Shown in pieces: positions 34,401 to 42,991 of a stretch of DNA of 64,000 bases; the stretch's first letter is position 1, and every line of letters begins with the position of its first letter. Both the position numbers and the translations under genes were made by a program. The stretch lies in NCBI RefSeq assembly GCF_002549775.1, contig NZ_NMTR01000017.1, positions 1-64,000 on the forward strand. The letters are read 5' to 3'. The notes beneath the pieces were generated by a model. That model made no database searches. It worked only from the letters and a program-made list of their open reading frames with translations, and was not told the DNA's origin. The DNA is from Faecalibacterium langellae. GTDB taxonomy: Bacteria; Bacillota; Clostridia; Oscillospirales; Ruminococcaceae.

Positions 34401-35628
34401 CCCGGCGGTGAAAAAGGTCATCCTTGTGGTGGCGCGCGACATTCTGGCAACGGCAGACTGGACCCAACTGACCCCCAGTCTGCTGGACGATGTGGTGGAC
34501 CTTGTGGTCAAAAAGCTGGACAAGAAGTACGGCAAGTACCCCTTCGTCAGCCAGCTGCTGAACGAGCTCAAGCCTTCGCTGAATGAGCTGGTGCACCGCG
34601 AGGTGGGCCAGGAGACCATCGACAAGGTGCGGGAAGTGTTCTTCACCACCATCGACAACGCCATTGAGGGCATTGACGCAGGCCAGGATAACCGCCAGCT
34701 GCTGGCAAAGGCCCGCGAAGACCTGATGGGGCTCAAGCCGGTGGTCTCGGCAGAGATGAAGCGCATCGGCACCAAAGCCGGTGAGATGCTCAACCGCGAG
34801 ATGAAGGACCGCATTTCGAAGGCCCTGCCCGGCGTGGTGATCCCGGAGTTCATCGGCACCCTTGTGGGCAAAGCCACCGAAGACCTTGTGAACGAAAAGC
34901 TGGGCGAATACGATGAGAAAGTCGGCGCGATCATTGAGAAGTACGTCAAGTACCTCACCTGCCCCGGCCATGAGTACGAATATGTGACCATCCGCGAAGC
35001 CACCTGCACCCAAGACGGCGTGGAAGTGAAGCAGTGCAAGAACTGTGACTGGCAGCTGACCGATGACGATAACAAGATCGTCCACGAAAAGCTGGGCCAT
35101 GTGGTGGTGGAAGACCCCGCTGTGGACCCCACCGAAACGGAAGAAGGCCTGACGGCAGGCAGCCACTGCAGCCGCTGCGGCGCGGTGCTGGAGCCCCAGC
35201 AGGTCGTCCCGGCCCTGCAGCCCCGCACCGACAAGTGGCTGGTCACCAGCGCTGTCACGACGGAGAACATCCGTGCGGCAGGCTATGAGAACCAGCAGAA
35301 GCTGGATGCGGCCATCAACGCAGTCCTGACCAAGGCGGGCTTCGATGCGGCCAGCAGCACCCGCTTCTTCGCACAGGTGAACAGCACCATCGGCATCCTG
35401 CCCAACGACCGCTACCCCGAGGAGGGCGTGGCCGGTATGGTGAAGCAGCCGGAAGCCACCCGCAACAAGAACTGCACCTTCTATGCGGTGCAGGTGCTGA
35501 CGGCGGATTCCCACGGCCACAACGCCGGTGATGTGGTGGTCACCCCGCTCACCGTCACGAAGGAAGGCATCAGCCTGACCCTCTGCACCGAAGCAGTGGT
35601 GGCGATCGCCTGGAAAGTGAACGAGTAA
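31411..35628 (+). CDS. Large secreted coiled-coil protein with Cys-pair modules
   Basis: This 1405-residue protein has a signal peptide (RATAFVLAASMMSSAVLPTV, cleavage near FAAQ). Residues 230-430 carry several CxxC modules (CDKDGVETLYCIRCHG, CEKTGRTYRVCSVCG, CDTCHTETKK) of the zinc-ribbon-like type common in clostridial surface proteins. Residues about 430-1170 are an almost continuous Lys/Glu/Ala-rich helical region. Two more modules (CTQDGVEVKQCKNCDWQ, AGSHCSRCGAVLEP) precede a small C-terminal domain. No LPXTG or membrane anchor is seen, so it is secreted or held non-covalently. The first 800 bases after the signal are AT-richer than the rest. Confidence 0.75.
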   Translation: MKRFKAAAQRATAFVLAASMMSSAVLPTVFAAQPLNAENSVDELGNVDVADEDGTLVYPEWDDDTAADFQDEGDTIDLSDAEFDSDGDIATLAARKGTQDYIDELKNAYNELKKKYDAAVTKAKQDAQNAIDNNKDFKDDHDPKKSTVLQELETHAATCRYNGYAVYKCTRVWKDYPVEATVKNPIASEYKKLNRGVQAAIKFGLKKIGLSSIVNQLDKDQFTLSGKIDLKCQHDENDPIVVKTDDALGHKFPDESDSANWVETDPATCDKDGVETLYCIRCHGTEEGGTKTRAILSANVPHTLGDLITEEPTCEKTGRTYRVCSVCGAEVEESTIPKLNHDFQNYVKDDNPACQDQTETGTCTRIGCGKTDTRTISGPLSPHKFTTWTGTGISVSGQYLYYESTCDTCHTETKKINIADKKLDELDEALNGDPLTATDKELENIEILYNGAKAAIEVLGYANKYLGTSFDTEKYTERLNGMTDRYNKFEHESLQRGYEAAASEAIKTAHETIDNKSPSEMTDDEMKKVIGAYVAADTAVGKLDDGRAKKTELQAKLAELKKTVEEIESKYAQKVIESIWDDLKNGTLDKTKLEALKKTLDDLKDYIPDSLKESYDQVVDAVQAAIDAIDLVNEASALIKRLQEEIKNGNVSEDTLKEVQDVIDRAGKLVDKIKENPILKNAVDTIIKNAEEAIKEAAATKALEALKKAIESGDLSKIEEAFEKAQEAIDQLEPYAPDVAKKLRDALEEIKKTYVNGLRDALEKALEDGTYQEKLEKLKDVIKKYEDLIKDIDASGALKDLWETIKNEQLTKLVADAVNEINRIVNDDSLSALQKIAALDKLYDDLHTKLAEIVGPDKAAEMLEPFDKLIEQAKNDVAKAAAAAADTLIKEALKAVKAAVDSAESKEDAINKMEAIYSQAHDLLTRAGMSDEDATAKLAPVRSALDSLKKVLEDSFVSMDTIKAAVDVIVDAAVASDSIEDGLYKLVRTLLDGDDMDPAVKKVILVVARDILATADWTQLTPSLLDDVVDLVVKKLDKKYGKYPFVSQLLNELKPSLNELVHREVGQETIDKVREVFFTTIDNAIEGIDAGQDNRQLLAKAREDLMGLKPVVSAEMKRIGTKAGEMLNREMKDRISKALPGVVIPEFIGTLVGKATEDLVNEKLGEYDEKVGAIIEKYVKYLTCPGHEYEYVTIREATCTQDGVEVKQCKNCDWQLTDDDNKIVHEKLGHVVVEDPAVDPTETEEGLTAGSHCSRCGAVLEPQQVVPALQPRTDKWLVTSAVTTENIRAAGYENQQKLDAAINAVLTKAGFDAASSTRFFAQVNSTIGILPNDRYPEEGVAGMVKQPEATRNKNCTFYAVQVLTADSHGHNAGDVVVTPLTVTKEGISLTLCTEAVVAIAWKVNE

Positions 35629-35640
35629 CTTCAAACCGCA

Positions 35641-35676
35641 AAAGGAGCGGCTCCCGTCCGGGGGCCGCTCCTTTTT
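35641..35676 (+). terminator. Terminator of the large secreted protein gene
   Basis: AAAGGAGCGGC (35641-35651) pairs with GCCGCTCCTTT (35664-35674), followed by T residues, 12 bp after the stop. Confidence 0.8.
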
Positions 35677-35740
35677 GCGTGTGCGCCATTGTACGCCGTG
35701 TGCCGCTGCTTCCTCCGCTTTGCGCCGCCGCGCACCCCCT

Positions 35741-35842
35741 CTTGGCTCTCCCTTTGAAAGATTCTCCCCGTGCCGGGGAGAAATGTCACCGAAGGTGACA
35801 AAAAGGGGACAAGCTGTCACCGCAGGTGACTGAGAGGGCGAA
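35741..35842 (+). repeat. Dispersed intergenic repeat, rearranged copy
   Basis: It holds CTTGGCTCTCCCTTTGAAAG, CTCCCCGTGCCGGGGAG, a GTCACCGAAGGTGAC hairpin and its relative GTCACCGCAGGTGAC, then CTGAGAGGGCG. It abuts the truncated LysR gene directly, so the repeat may have been the deletion endpoint. Confidence 0.7.
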
Positions 35843-35845
35843 TCC

Positions 35846-36421
35846 CCCGCAAACGGCAAAGCCTGCTTTGACATCCGGGTGGACCAGACCGAACGGCTGC
35901 TGGCCGGATTGAAAGCCGGGCTCTATGATATGGTGTTCTGCAGCTACCAGCCCGGCGAGAACGGCCTGCGGTTCACCCCGGTGGTGGAGCTGCCCTTCGT
36001 GGTGGCCATGCTCAAAGACGACCCGCTGGCAAAGTGCCCGAGCATCACGCCGGACCAGCTGGCCGGGCGGCCCATGGTCTTCACGGATTCGCCCGCCTAC
36101 TCCGACCTTCTGCGCCGGATGCTGGGGGAATACGGCATCCGGCCCGAGATCCGCGGCTACTCCAACGAGGACTCGGTGCTGCTGAGCATGGTGCAGGCGG
36201 GGCTGGGAGTGTTCATCAGCACCGACCACCCCCAGATGTACAGCCCGGACACGGTGCTGGTGCCCCTGCGACAGGACCGCTACCGCCGCTATGTCTACAT
36301 GGTCACCCGGCCGGGCCTTGCGGCCAGCACGGCTGCCGCCCAGCTCATCCGCTACAACCAGCAGCGCGCCGTGCCGGAGCAGGGCCGCCAGCCCCGCGCC
36401 GATGGCGGGGATAAACAATAA
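35846..36421 (+). pseudogene. LysR-family regulator lacking its DNA-binding domain
   Basis: About 190 codons encode only the C-terminal effector domain of a LysR regulator: RLLAGLKAGLYDMVFCSYQP, FVVAMLKDDPLAKCPSITP, GLGVFISTDHPQM. The usual 60-residue N-terminal winged helix and the linker are absent; the frame begins inside the dispersed repeat. A GTG at 35879 could start translation, but the product could not bind DNA in the normal way. I treat it as a 5'-truncated gene. Confidence 0.7.
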
Positions 36422-36430
36422 ATCAAAACG

Positions 36431-36472
36431 AAACGCCGCCCGGCCTGTGCAGACAGACCGGGCGGCGTTTTG
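36431..36472. terminator. Terminator after the LysR remnant
   Basis: AAACGCCGCCCGG (36431-36443) pairs with CCGGGCGGCGTTT (36458-36470) and is followed by T. It insulates the arg cluster from upstream transcription. Confidence 0.75.
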
Positions 36473-36507
36473 CAGCAAAAAAGAGCGTGAGAGACCGCTG
36501 CAAAAAT

Positions 36508-36570
36508 ACATTCTAATTGCATAAAAACTGAATATATTTAAAATAAACTGCATAAAGATGCAAATTAAAC
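36508..36570 (+). promoter_or_regulatory. Possible ArgR-binding region
   Basis: This is an unusually AT-rich stretch for this genome, with TTGCATAAAAACTGAATAT and CTGCATAAAGATGCAAATT. The TGAATA and TGCAT half-sites recall ARG boxes. It sits 50-110 bp upstream of the argG -35 box. The match to the ARG-box consensus is only partial. Confidence 0.3.
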
Positions 36571-36614
36571 CAAAAGAACGGTCAAATCCCTGTAAGGTTT
36601 GTCGGTTTTCAGCA

Positions 36615-36642
36615 TTGACGCAAAAGCCGCACGGCGTATAAT
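36615..36642 (+). promoter_or_regulatory. Promoter of argG
   Basis: TTGACG (36615-36620) and TATAAT (36637-36642) are spaced by 16 bp, leaving a leader of about 85 bases to the ATG at 36736. Confidence 0.75.
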
Positions 36643-36735
36643 AAAAGCATCAACCGCAAACGAAAGACAGAGGATGCGAAGGGAAATGCGCATCAGAGAA
36701 CAAAAGTGTATTTTTATTAAAGGAGCGCGTTTATC

Positions 36736-37968
36736 ATGAAAAAGGAAAACATCAAAAAAGTTGTGCTGGCTTACTCCGGCGGTCTGGATACCTCCATCAT
36801 CATTCCCTGGCTGAAGGAAAACTACAACAACTGCGAGGTCATCGCTGTTTCCGGTGACGTGGGTCAGGGCACCGAGTTGGACGGTCTGGAAGAAAAGGCC
36901 AAGGCTACCGGCGCATCCAAGCTGTACGTGCTGGACCTGAAGAAGGACTTCGTCGAGAACTACATCTTCCCCACCCTGAAGTTCGGCGCTAAGTACGAGG
37001 ATTACCTGCTGGGCACCAGCTTTGCCCGTCCCTGCATCGCAAAGGCTCTGGCCGATATCGCCATCAAGGAAGGCGCCGACGCCATCTGCCACGGCTGCAC
37101 CGGCAAGGGCAACGACCAGGTGCGTTTCGAGCTGACCCTGAAGGCTTTCTGCCCGGATATGGCCATCATTGCTCCGTGGCGTGAGTGGGACATCAAGAGC
37201 CGTGACGAGGAGATCGACTATGCCGAGGCTCACCACATCCCCCTGAAGATCAACCGTGAGACCAACTACTCCAAGGATAAGAACCTGTGGCACCTGAGCC
37301 ACGAGGGCCTGGATCTGGAGAGCCCCGCCAACGAGCCCCAGTACAACAAGAAGGGCTTCCTGGAGCTGGGCGTCAGCCCCGAGCAGGCTCCCGACGAGCC
37401 CACCTACATCACCATCCACTTTGAAAAGGGCATCCCCACCGCCATCGACGGCAAGGAGATGGGCGCAGTCGAGCTGGTGGAGTACCTGAACAAGGTCGGC
37501 GGCGAGAATGGCATCGGCCTGCTGGATATCGTCGAGAACCGTCTGGTTGGCATGAAGAGCCGCGGCGTGTATGAGACCCCCGGCGGTGCCATCCTGTACA
37601 AGGCCATCAATGTGCTGGAGACCATCACCCTGGACAAGGAGAGCGCACACTTCAAGGCTCAGCTGGCCCAGAAGTACGCCGACATCGTCTACAACGGCCA
37701 GTGGTTCACCCCGCTGCGTGAGGCTCTGGACGCCTTTGCTGACAGTCTGGAAAAGACCGTGACCGGCGATGTGAAGCTGAAGCTTTACAAGGGCAATATG
37801 ATCAACGCCGGCGTCACCTCTCCCTACACCCTGTACGATGAGCAGACCGCTTCCTTCGGTGAGGACGAGGACTACAATCAGGCCGATGCCGCAGGCTTCA
37901 TCAACCTGTTCGGCCTGTCCATCAAGGAGCGCGCAAAGCTGAGCAAGAACTGGCCCGAGGTCAAGTGA
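36736..37968 (+). CDS. argG: Argininosuccinate synthase
   Basis: This 410-residue enzyme joins citrulline and aspartate with ATP, the seventh step of arginine synthesis. The PP-loop ATP site is [11 protein letters not shown] (residues 10-20). Other signatures are [13 protein letters not shown], the substrate segment [13 protein letters not shown], and [16 protein letters not shown]. Length matches the family. It is the first gene of the arg cluster, has its own promoter, and is separated from argH by two hairpins. A GGAGCGCG ribosome site precedes the ATG. Confidence 0.95.
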   Translation: MKKENIKKVVLAYSGGLDTSIIIPWLKENYNNCEVIAVSGDVGQGTELDGLEEKAKATGASKLYVLDLKKDFVENYIFPTLKFGAKYEDYLLGTSFARPCIAKALADIAIKEGADAICHGCTGKGNDQVRFELTLKAFCPDMAIIAPWREWDIKSRDEEIDYAEAHHIPLKINRETNYSKDKNLWHLSHEGLDLESPANEPQYNKKGFLELGVSPEQAPDEPTYITIHFEKGIPTAIDGKEMGAVELVEYLNKVGGENGIGLLDIVENRLVGMKSRGVYETPGGAILYKAINVLETITLDKESAHFKAQLAQKYADIVYNGQWFTPLREALDAFADSLEKTVTGDVKLKLYKGNMINAGVTSPYTLYDEQTASFGEDEDYNQADAAGFINLFGLSIKERAKLSKNWPEVK

Positions 37969-37990
37969 GATCTAAGCTTTAACATCTTCC

Positions 37991-38083
37991 CTTTCGTGTG
38001 TTTTCACACTTTCACACGAAAGTTTCATCCAACCGGCATCGTTGCCGGCGGCACCGCCGCAGGAGCGTTTTCCCCTGCGGCGG
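37991..38083 (+). promoter_or_regulatory. Two hairpins between argG and argH
   Basis: CTTTCGTGTG (37991-38000) pairs exactly with CACACGAAAG (38013-38022), and CCGCCGCAGG (38054-38063) pairs with CCTGCGGCGG (38074-38083). The second is followed by CTTTGCCGTTTTTAT. They may act as partial terminators or mRNA-processing sites; argH starts 30 bp later. Confidence 0.5.
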
Positions 38084-38112
38084 CTTTGCCGTTTTTATAA
38101 GGAGTTTATATT

Positions 38113-39513
38113 ATGGCAGAACAACTCTGGAAGGGTCGGTTTTCCAAGGCGGTGGACAGCCGCGTCAACGACTTCAACTCCTCCATCCGCTTCGACCAGC
38201 GCATGATCGCGCAGGATATGCGCGGCAGCGGCGTCCACGCCACCATGCTGGCCAAGCAGGGCATCATCTCCGAAAAGGACTGTGAGGATATCCTCAACGG
38301 TCTGGCGTCCATCGCCGACGATTTGGCCAGCGGCAAGCTGGAGATCGACCCCAACGCCGAGGACGTGCACACCTTCGTCGAGCAGACCCTCACCGCCCGC
38401 ATCGGCGACGCGGGCAAGCGCCTGCACACCGGCCGCAGCCGCAACGATCAGGTGGCACTGGACATCCGCCTGACCCTGCGCGACTACAGCCACATGCTGC
38501 AGGGCTACATCGTGGAGCTCATCAAGGTGATCTGCAAAAAGGCCAGTGAGAACACCACCGCCGTCATGCCCGGCTACACTCACCTGCAGCGCGCCCAGCC
38601 CATCACCTTCGGCCATGCGCTGATGGCCTACGCCTCCATGCTGCTGCGCGATCTTGCCCGCTTTGAGGATGCTACCGCCCGCATGGACGCCCAGTGCCCG
38701 CTGGGCAGTGGTGCTCTGGCCGGTACCACCTACCCGCTGGACCGCGCCTTCACCGCCGAAAAGCTGGGCTTTGCCGCACCCTGCGCCAACAGCCTGGACG
38801 GCGTATCCGACCGCGATTTCTGCATCGAGCTGGCAAACGCCATCTCCATCTGCATGATGCACCTGTCCCGCCTGAGCGAGGAGATCATCCTGTGGTGCAG
38901 CTGGGAGTTCAAGTTCATTGAGCTGGACGACGCCTTCACCACCGGCTCGTCCATCATGCCGCAGAAGAAGAACCCCGATGTCACCGAGCTGATCCGCGGC
39001 AAGACCGGCCGCGTCTACGGCGATTTGAACACCCTGCTCGTGATGATGAAGGGCATTCCCCTCGCCTACAACAAGGACATGCAGGAAGATAAAGAGGCCA
39101 TCTTCGACGCCGTGGATACCCTCGAGCTGTGCCTGAAGACGGTCACCCCGATGCTGGACACCATGAAGACCATCCCGGCCAACATGCGCCGCGCCGCTGC
39201 CAAGGGCTTTATCAACGCCACCGACTGCGCCGACTACCTGACCAAGAAGGGCATGCCCTTCCGCGATGCCTACAAGCTGACCGGCTGCATGGTGTCGGAC
39301 TGCATCGCCAAGGACAAGACCCTCGAAGAACTGACCCTCGACGAGTTCAAGGGCTACAGCGCCCTGTTTGAAAACGACATTTACGAAGCCATTGATCTGG
39401 TCAAGTGCTGCGAGGGCCGCACCAGCTACGGCGGCCCCAGCGAAGCCAGCGTGCTGAACCAGATCGCTCTGGCCAACGAACAGCTGAAAGCCTGGGAGGC
39501 GAACAACGCATGA
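38113..39513 (+). CDS. argH: Argininosuccinate lyase
   Basis: This 466-residue member of the fumarase/aspartase superfamily cleaves argininosuccinate into arginine and fumarate. It shows WKGRFSKAVD at the N terminus, HTGRSRNDQVALDIRL, the HLQRAQPITFGH segment with the catalytic histidine, and the superfamily signature GSSIMPQKKNPD at about residue 278. The stop overlaps the argC ATG (ATGA at 39510-39513). Ribosome site GGAG lies upstream. Confidence 0.95.
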   Translation: MAEQLWKGRFSKAVDSRVNDFNSSIRFDQRMIAQDMRGSGVHATMLAKQGIISEKDCEDILNGLASIADDLASGKLEIDPNAEDVHTFVEQTLTARIGDAGKRLHTGRSRNDQVALDIRLTLRDYSHMLQGYIVELIKVICKKASENTTAVMPGYTHLQRAQPITFGHALMAYASMLLRDLARFEDATARMDAQCPLGSGALAGTTYPLDRAFTAEKLGFAAPCANSLDGVSDRDFCIELANAISICMMHLSRLSEEIILWCSWEFKFIELDDAFTTGSSIMPQKKNPDVTELIRGKTGRVYGDLNTLLVMMKGIPLAYNKDMQEDKEAIFDAVDTLELCLKTVTPMLDTMKTIPANMRRAAAKGFINATDCADYLTKKGMPFRDAYKLTGCMVSDCIAKDKTLEELTLDEFKGYSALFENDIYEAIDLVKCCEGRTSYGGPSEASVLNQIALANEQLKAWEANNA

Positions 39514-40451
39514 GCGTGAAAGTTTTTATTGATGGTTCCTCCGGCACCACCGGCCTGCGCATCGCCGACCGTCTGGCCCAGCGCCCGGAGATCGAACTGC
39601 TGTCCATCTCCGCCGAGGGCCGCAAGGATGTGAACGAGCGCGCCAAGGTCATCAACTCGGCGGACCTTGCCTTCCTCTGCCTGCCGGATGCCGCTTCCAA
39701 AGAGGTCATGCCCCTGCTGCGCCCGGACGTGAAGGTGCTGGACACTTCCACCGCCTTCCGCACCGACGCCGCGTGGGACTATGGCTTCCCGGAACTCGCA
39801 GGCCAGAAGGAAAAAATCAAAAACTCCTACCGTGTGGCGGTGCCCGGCTGCTATGCCAGCGGCTTTATCAGCATCGCCCGCCCGCTGGTGGAGCTGGGCC
39901 TTGCCCCGGCAAGCTACCCCTTCAGCTGCACCGGCATTTCCGGTTACTCCGGCGGCGGCAAAAAGATGATCGCTGATTACGAGAGCACTGACCGCCCGGC
40001 CCACAGCAAGCTGGACGCCCCCAAGAGCTACGGCCTTGGCCTTGCTCACAAGCATCTGCCCGAGATGCAGAAGATCAGCGGTCTGGCCCATACCCCCATG
40101 TTCGTGCCGGTGGTGTGTGATTACTACTGCGGGATGCAGGTGCTGGTGCCGCTGGATCTTACCCTTGCGGGCACTACCGCCGAGGCCGTGGCTGCCGCCC
40201 TTGCGGATTACTACAAGGACGCCGCCACCGTCAAGGTGCACGCCCTGAACGAGGCCCTGCCGGAAAACGGCCTGTACTCCAACACCATGGCCGGTACCGA
40301 CCGCATGGAACTGTACATGACTGTGAACGCAGCAGGCGACCAGATGATGCTGGTGTCCCTGTTCGACAATCTGGGCAAGGGTTCCTCCGGCGCAGCCGTC
40401 CAGTGCATGAACCTGATGCTGGGGATGGACGAGACGGCAGGATTGGAATAA
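39510..40451 (+). CDS. argC: N-acetyl-gamma-glutamyl-phosphate reductase (short type)
   Basis: This 313-residue enzyme of the shorter type-2 ArgC group (starting KVFIDGSSGTTGLRI, with a G-S-S-G-T-T-G nucleotide loop) reduces N-acetylglutamyl phosphate. The catalytic cysteine is C114 in VAVPGCYASGFI. The start is the ATG overlapping the argH stop; a longer upstream frame lies inside argH. A dispersed repeat of about 165 bp follows before argJ. Confidence 0.93.
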   Translation: MSVKVFIDGSSGTTGLRIADRLAQRPEIELLSISAEGRKDVNERAKVINSADLAFLCLPDAASKEVMPLLRPDVKVLDTSTAFRTDAAWDYGFPELAGQKEKIKNSYRVAVPGCYASGFISIARPLVELGLAPASYPFSCTGISGYSGGGKKMIADYESTDRPAHSKLDAPKSYGLGLAHKHLPEMQKISGLAHTPMFVPVVCDYYCGMQVLVPLDLTLAGTTAEAVAAALADYYKDAATVKVHALNEALPENGLYSNTMAGTDRMELYMTVNAAGDQMMLVSLFDNLGKGSSGAAVQCMNLMLGMDETAGLE

Positions 40452-40458
40452 ATAAAAA

Positions 40459-40625
40459 CCCTCGCAGTCGCCTGACGGCGACAGCTGTTCCCCTTCTGGC
40501 ACTTCGTGCCAGCTCCCCCGGCCGGGGGAGTCTTTCCCGAAGGGGGAGCCAAGAACGTGACCGTCAGGGACTTGCCTCACCCTTCGGGGGAGCTGGCAAT
40601 GCCGCAAGGCATTGACTGAGAGGGT
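40459..40625 (+). repeat. Dispersed intergenic palindromic repeat inside the arg cluster
   Basis: The copy runs from CCCTCGCAGTCGCCTGACGG to TTGACTGAGAGGG. It shares long stretches with the 26664 copy (TGTTCCCCTTCTGGCACTTC, CCCCCGGCCGGGGGAGTC). It lies wholly between argC and argJ. Confidence 0.8.
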
Positions 40626-40651
40626 TCTTCCTGTGGGAAAGGAGAATCTTT

Positions 40652-41881
40652 ATGCAGTATAAAGAAGTTGCGGGCGGCATCTGCGCGCCCAAGGGGTTTG
40701 CGGCGGCTGGCGTGCACTGCGGCATCCGCGCAAACCATAGCGAAAAATATGATCTGGCGCTCATCAAGGCGGACGTCCGCTGTGCCGCCGCCGGTGTGTA
40801 CACCACCAATAAAGTGTGCGGCGCACCCATCAAGGTGGACCGCGCCCACCTGAAGGACGGCTATGCACAGGCTATCATCGTGAACAGCGGCAACGCCAAC
40901 ACCTGCGCCGCCAACGGCGTGGCGCTGGCCGAAGAATGCTGTGAACTGGTGGGCAAGGCCCTGAACATCGACGCAAAGGACGTTCTGCCCGCGTCCACCG
41001 GTGTCATTGGTCAGCCTATGGTCATCGACCCCTTTGCCCGTGGCATCCCGGCCGCCGCCGCCAAATTGGCCGCTACCGAGCAGGGCAGCACCGATGCCGC
41101 CACCGCCATTATGACCACCGACACCCACAAAAAGGAATACGCCATCCAGTTCGAGCTGGGCGGCAAGATGTGCACTGTGGGTGCCATTGGCAAGGGCAGC
41201 GGCATGATCGCCCCCAACATGGCCACCATGCTGGCCTTCTACACCACCGACGCCGCCGTCTCGCCCGTCCTGCTGGAAAAGGCCCTCAAGACGGTCGTGC
41301 CCGGCACCTACAATCAGATGAGCGTGGATCTGGACACCTCCACCAACGATACCCTCATCATCATGGCATCCGGCGCGGCCGGCAACCCGGAGATCACCGA
41401 GGAGAACGCCGATTACGATGCCTTTGTGGCAGCGCTGACCGCCATTGCAGAGCACATGTGCGCCGAGCACGCCGGAGACGGCGAGGGCGCTACCCACCTC
41501 ATTACCTGCGAAGTGACCCATGCCCCCGACCTGAAAACCGCGCGTGCCGTCTCCCGCAGCGTGGTGTGCTCCAACCTGTTCAAGGCGGCGGTGTTCGGCC
41601 GCGACGCCAACTGGGGACGCATCCTGTGCGCCATCGGCTACACCCCCGGCGATTTCTCCATTGATAAGGTCTGCGTGTGGCTGTCCAGCAAAGCCGGTGA
41701 GGTGTATGTGTGCGAGAACGCTGCCTACCACCCCTACAGCGAGGACGAAGCCGCCAAGGTGCTGGCTGAGCACGACGTGCTGGTCAAGGTGGACATGGGC
41801 ACTGGCGAGGCCAGCGCCAAGGCATGGGGCTGTGACCTGACCTACGACTATGTGAAGATCAACGGCGATTATAGAACATGA
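40652..41881 (+). CDS. argJ: Glutamate N-acetyltransferase / amino-acid acetyltransferase
   Basis: This 409-residue ArgJ transfers the acetyl group from N-acetylornithine to glutamate. It has VNSGNANTCAANG, the oxyanion loop PASTGVIGQP (T116-G117), and the self-cleavage site MIAPNMATMLAF, where T192 becomes the N-terminal nucleophile of the beta chain. No separate argA is seen in the cluster, so ArgJ may be bifunctional and also start the pathway. The AAAGGAG site precedes the ATG. Confidence 0.94.
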   Translation: MQYKEVAGGICAPKGFAAAGVHCGIRANHSEKYDLALIKADVRCAAAGVYTTNKVCGAPIKVDRAHLKDGYAQAIIVNSGNANTCAANGVALAEECCELVGKALNIDAKDVLPASTGVIGQPMVIDPFARGIPAAAAKLAATEQGSTDAATAIMTTDTHKKEYAIQFELGGKMCTVGAIGKGSGMIAPNMATMLAFYTTDAAVSPVLLEKALKTVVPGTYNQMSVDLDTSTNDTLIIMASGAAGNPEITEENADYDAFVAALTAIAEHMCAEHAGDGEGATHLITCEVTHAPDLKTARAVSRSVVCSNLFKAAVFGRDANWGRILCAIGYTPGDFSIDKVCVWLSSKAGEVYVCENAAYHPYSEDEAAKVLAEHDVLVKVDMGTGEASAKAWGCDLTYDYVKINGDYRT

Positions 41882-42060
41882 TGTGCCCTGCGGGCATGAT
41901 GCATTCCGCAGTAGCGGAACATGATGATGTGCGCTTTGCGCACAAATGATGAAATGCTGACGGTGAAACTCCATATGCGCCGCAGCGTGCATCATTCCGG
42001 CGCAGCCGGAACATCATTGCGAAGCGCATCATTTGCCGGGAAGCGGCAAACATCATTTTG
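41882..42060 (+). repeat. Array of short hairpins between argJ and argB
   Basis: At least five small perfect hairpins (TGCCC/GGGCA, TTCCGC/GCGGAA, TGTGCGC/GCGCACA, TTCCGGC/GCCGGAA, TTGCCG/CGGCAA) are separated by CATGATG or CATCAT spacers. The last lies 20 bp before the argB ribosome site. It encodes no protein. Confidence 0.75.
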
Positions 42061-42080
42061 GTATGGCAAGAGGGACGTAT

Positions 42081-42935
42081 ATGAAAAACGAAGAAATGGC
42101 GCGCCTGTTCTCTGAGGCGACACCCTACATCCAGAAGTATCACGGAAAGACCATGGTCGTGAAATACGGCGGCAACGCCATGATCAACGAAGAACTCAAA
42201 AATGCCGTCATGAACGATCTGGTCACCCTCACGCTGCTGGGCGTGCGCGTTGTGCTGGTGCACGGCGGCGGCCCGGCCATCAACGAGATGCTCAAGAAGG
42301 TGGGCGTGGAGAGCCGCTTTGCCAACGGTCTGCGGGTGACGGACGACGCCACCATGGAGATCGTGCAGCAGGTGCTGGCCGGTAAGGTGAACAAAGACCT
42401 CGTGGCCAAGCTGCGCGGCCGCGGCGTGGGCCTGTGCGGTATGGACGGCCAGATGCTGCGCTGCACCGAGCTGGACCCCCAGCTGGGCCATGTGGGCGAG
42501 ATCGTCCACGTGGACGCCACCCTGATCTCCAGCCTGCTGGACGGCGGCTTCATCCCTGTTATCGCCACCGTGGGCATGGACGACCTGGGTCAGGCCTATA
42601 ACGTCAATGCAGACACTGCCGCCGCCCAGATCGCCATTGCGCTCAAGGCCGAAAAGCTGGTGTCCATGACCGATATCGCGGGCCTGCTGCGGGATAAGGA
42701 CGACGAGACCACCCTCATCCCCGAGGTGGAAGTCTCCGAGATCGAGGGCTACAAGTCCGCCGGTATCATCGCGGGCGGCATGATCCCGAAGATCGGCGGC
42801 ATGGCCGATGCCATCTATCAGGGCGTGCACGAAGCCGTCATCATCGACGGCCGTGTGCCGCACTCCATCCTGCTGGAGCTGTTCTCCAACCGCGGCTCCG
42901 GCACCCGCTTCTACCGTAGAAGTCACCGGGAATAA
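42081..42935 (+). CDS. argB: Acetylglutamate kinase
   Basis: This 284-residue amino-acid kinase phosphorylates N-acetylglutamate, typically the feedback-controlled step. It has MVVKYGGNAMIN (residues 25-36, catalytic lysine K28), LVHGGGPAINEML, RVTDDATMEIV, NVNADTAAAQIA and IIAGGMIPKI. The start at 42081 is chosen for AGAGGG 8 bases upstream; an ATG six codons earlier is possible. The N-terminal helix is present, as in arginine-sensitive forms. Confidence 0.94.
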   Translation: MKNEEMARLFSEATPYIQKYHGKTMVVKYGGNAMINEELKNAVMNDLVTLTLLGVRVVLVHGGGPAINEMLKKVGVESRFANGLRVTDDATMEIVQQVLAGKVNKDLVAKLRGRGVGLCGMDGQMLRCTELDPQLGHVGEIVHVDATLISSLLDGGFIPVIATVGMDDLGQAYNVNADTAAAQIAIALKAEKLVSMTDIAGLLRDKDDETTLIPEVEVSEIEGYKSAGIIAGGMIPKIGGMADAIYQGVHEAVIIDGRVPHSILLELFSNRGSGTRFYRRSHRE

Positions 42936-42938
42936 GCA

Positions 42939-42967
42939 TTGCGGAAATGGCGTCCGAACGGTATAAT
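42939..42967 (+). promoter_or_regulatory. Internal promoter for argD-argF
   Basis: TTGCGG (42939-42944) and TATAAT (42962-42967) have 17-bp spacing, beginning 4 bp after the argB stop. A dispersed repeat lies between it and argD. Confidence 0.6.
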
Positions 42968-42991
42968 AAGAAGAAATAGACGGCAGACGGG

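Noticed and set aside
30829-35874. Very long open frame on the minus strand (1681 codons)
   Set aside because: It is antisense to the 1405-residue secreted protein, whose biased Lys/Glu/Ala codons keep the opposite frame open. It has no ribosome site, signal or domain.
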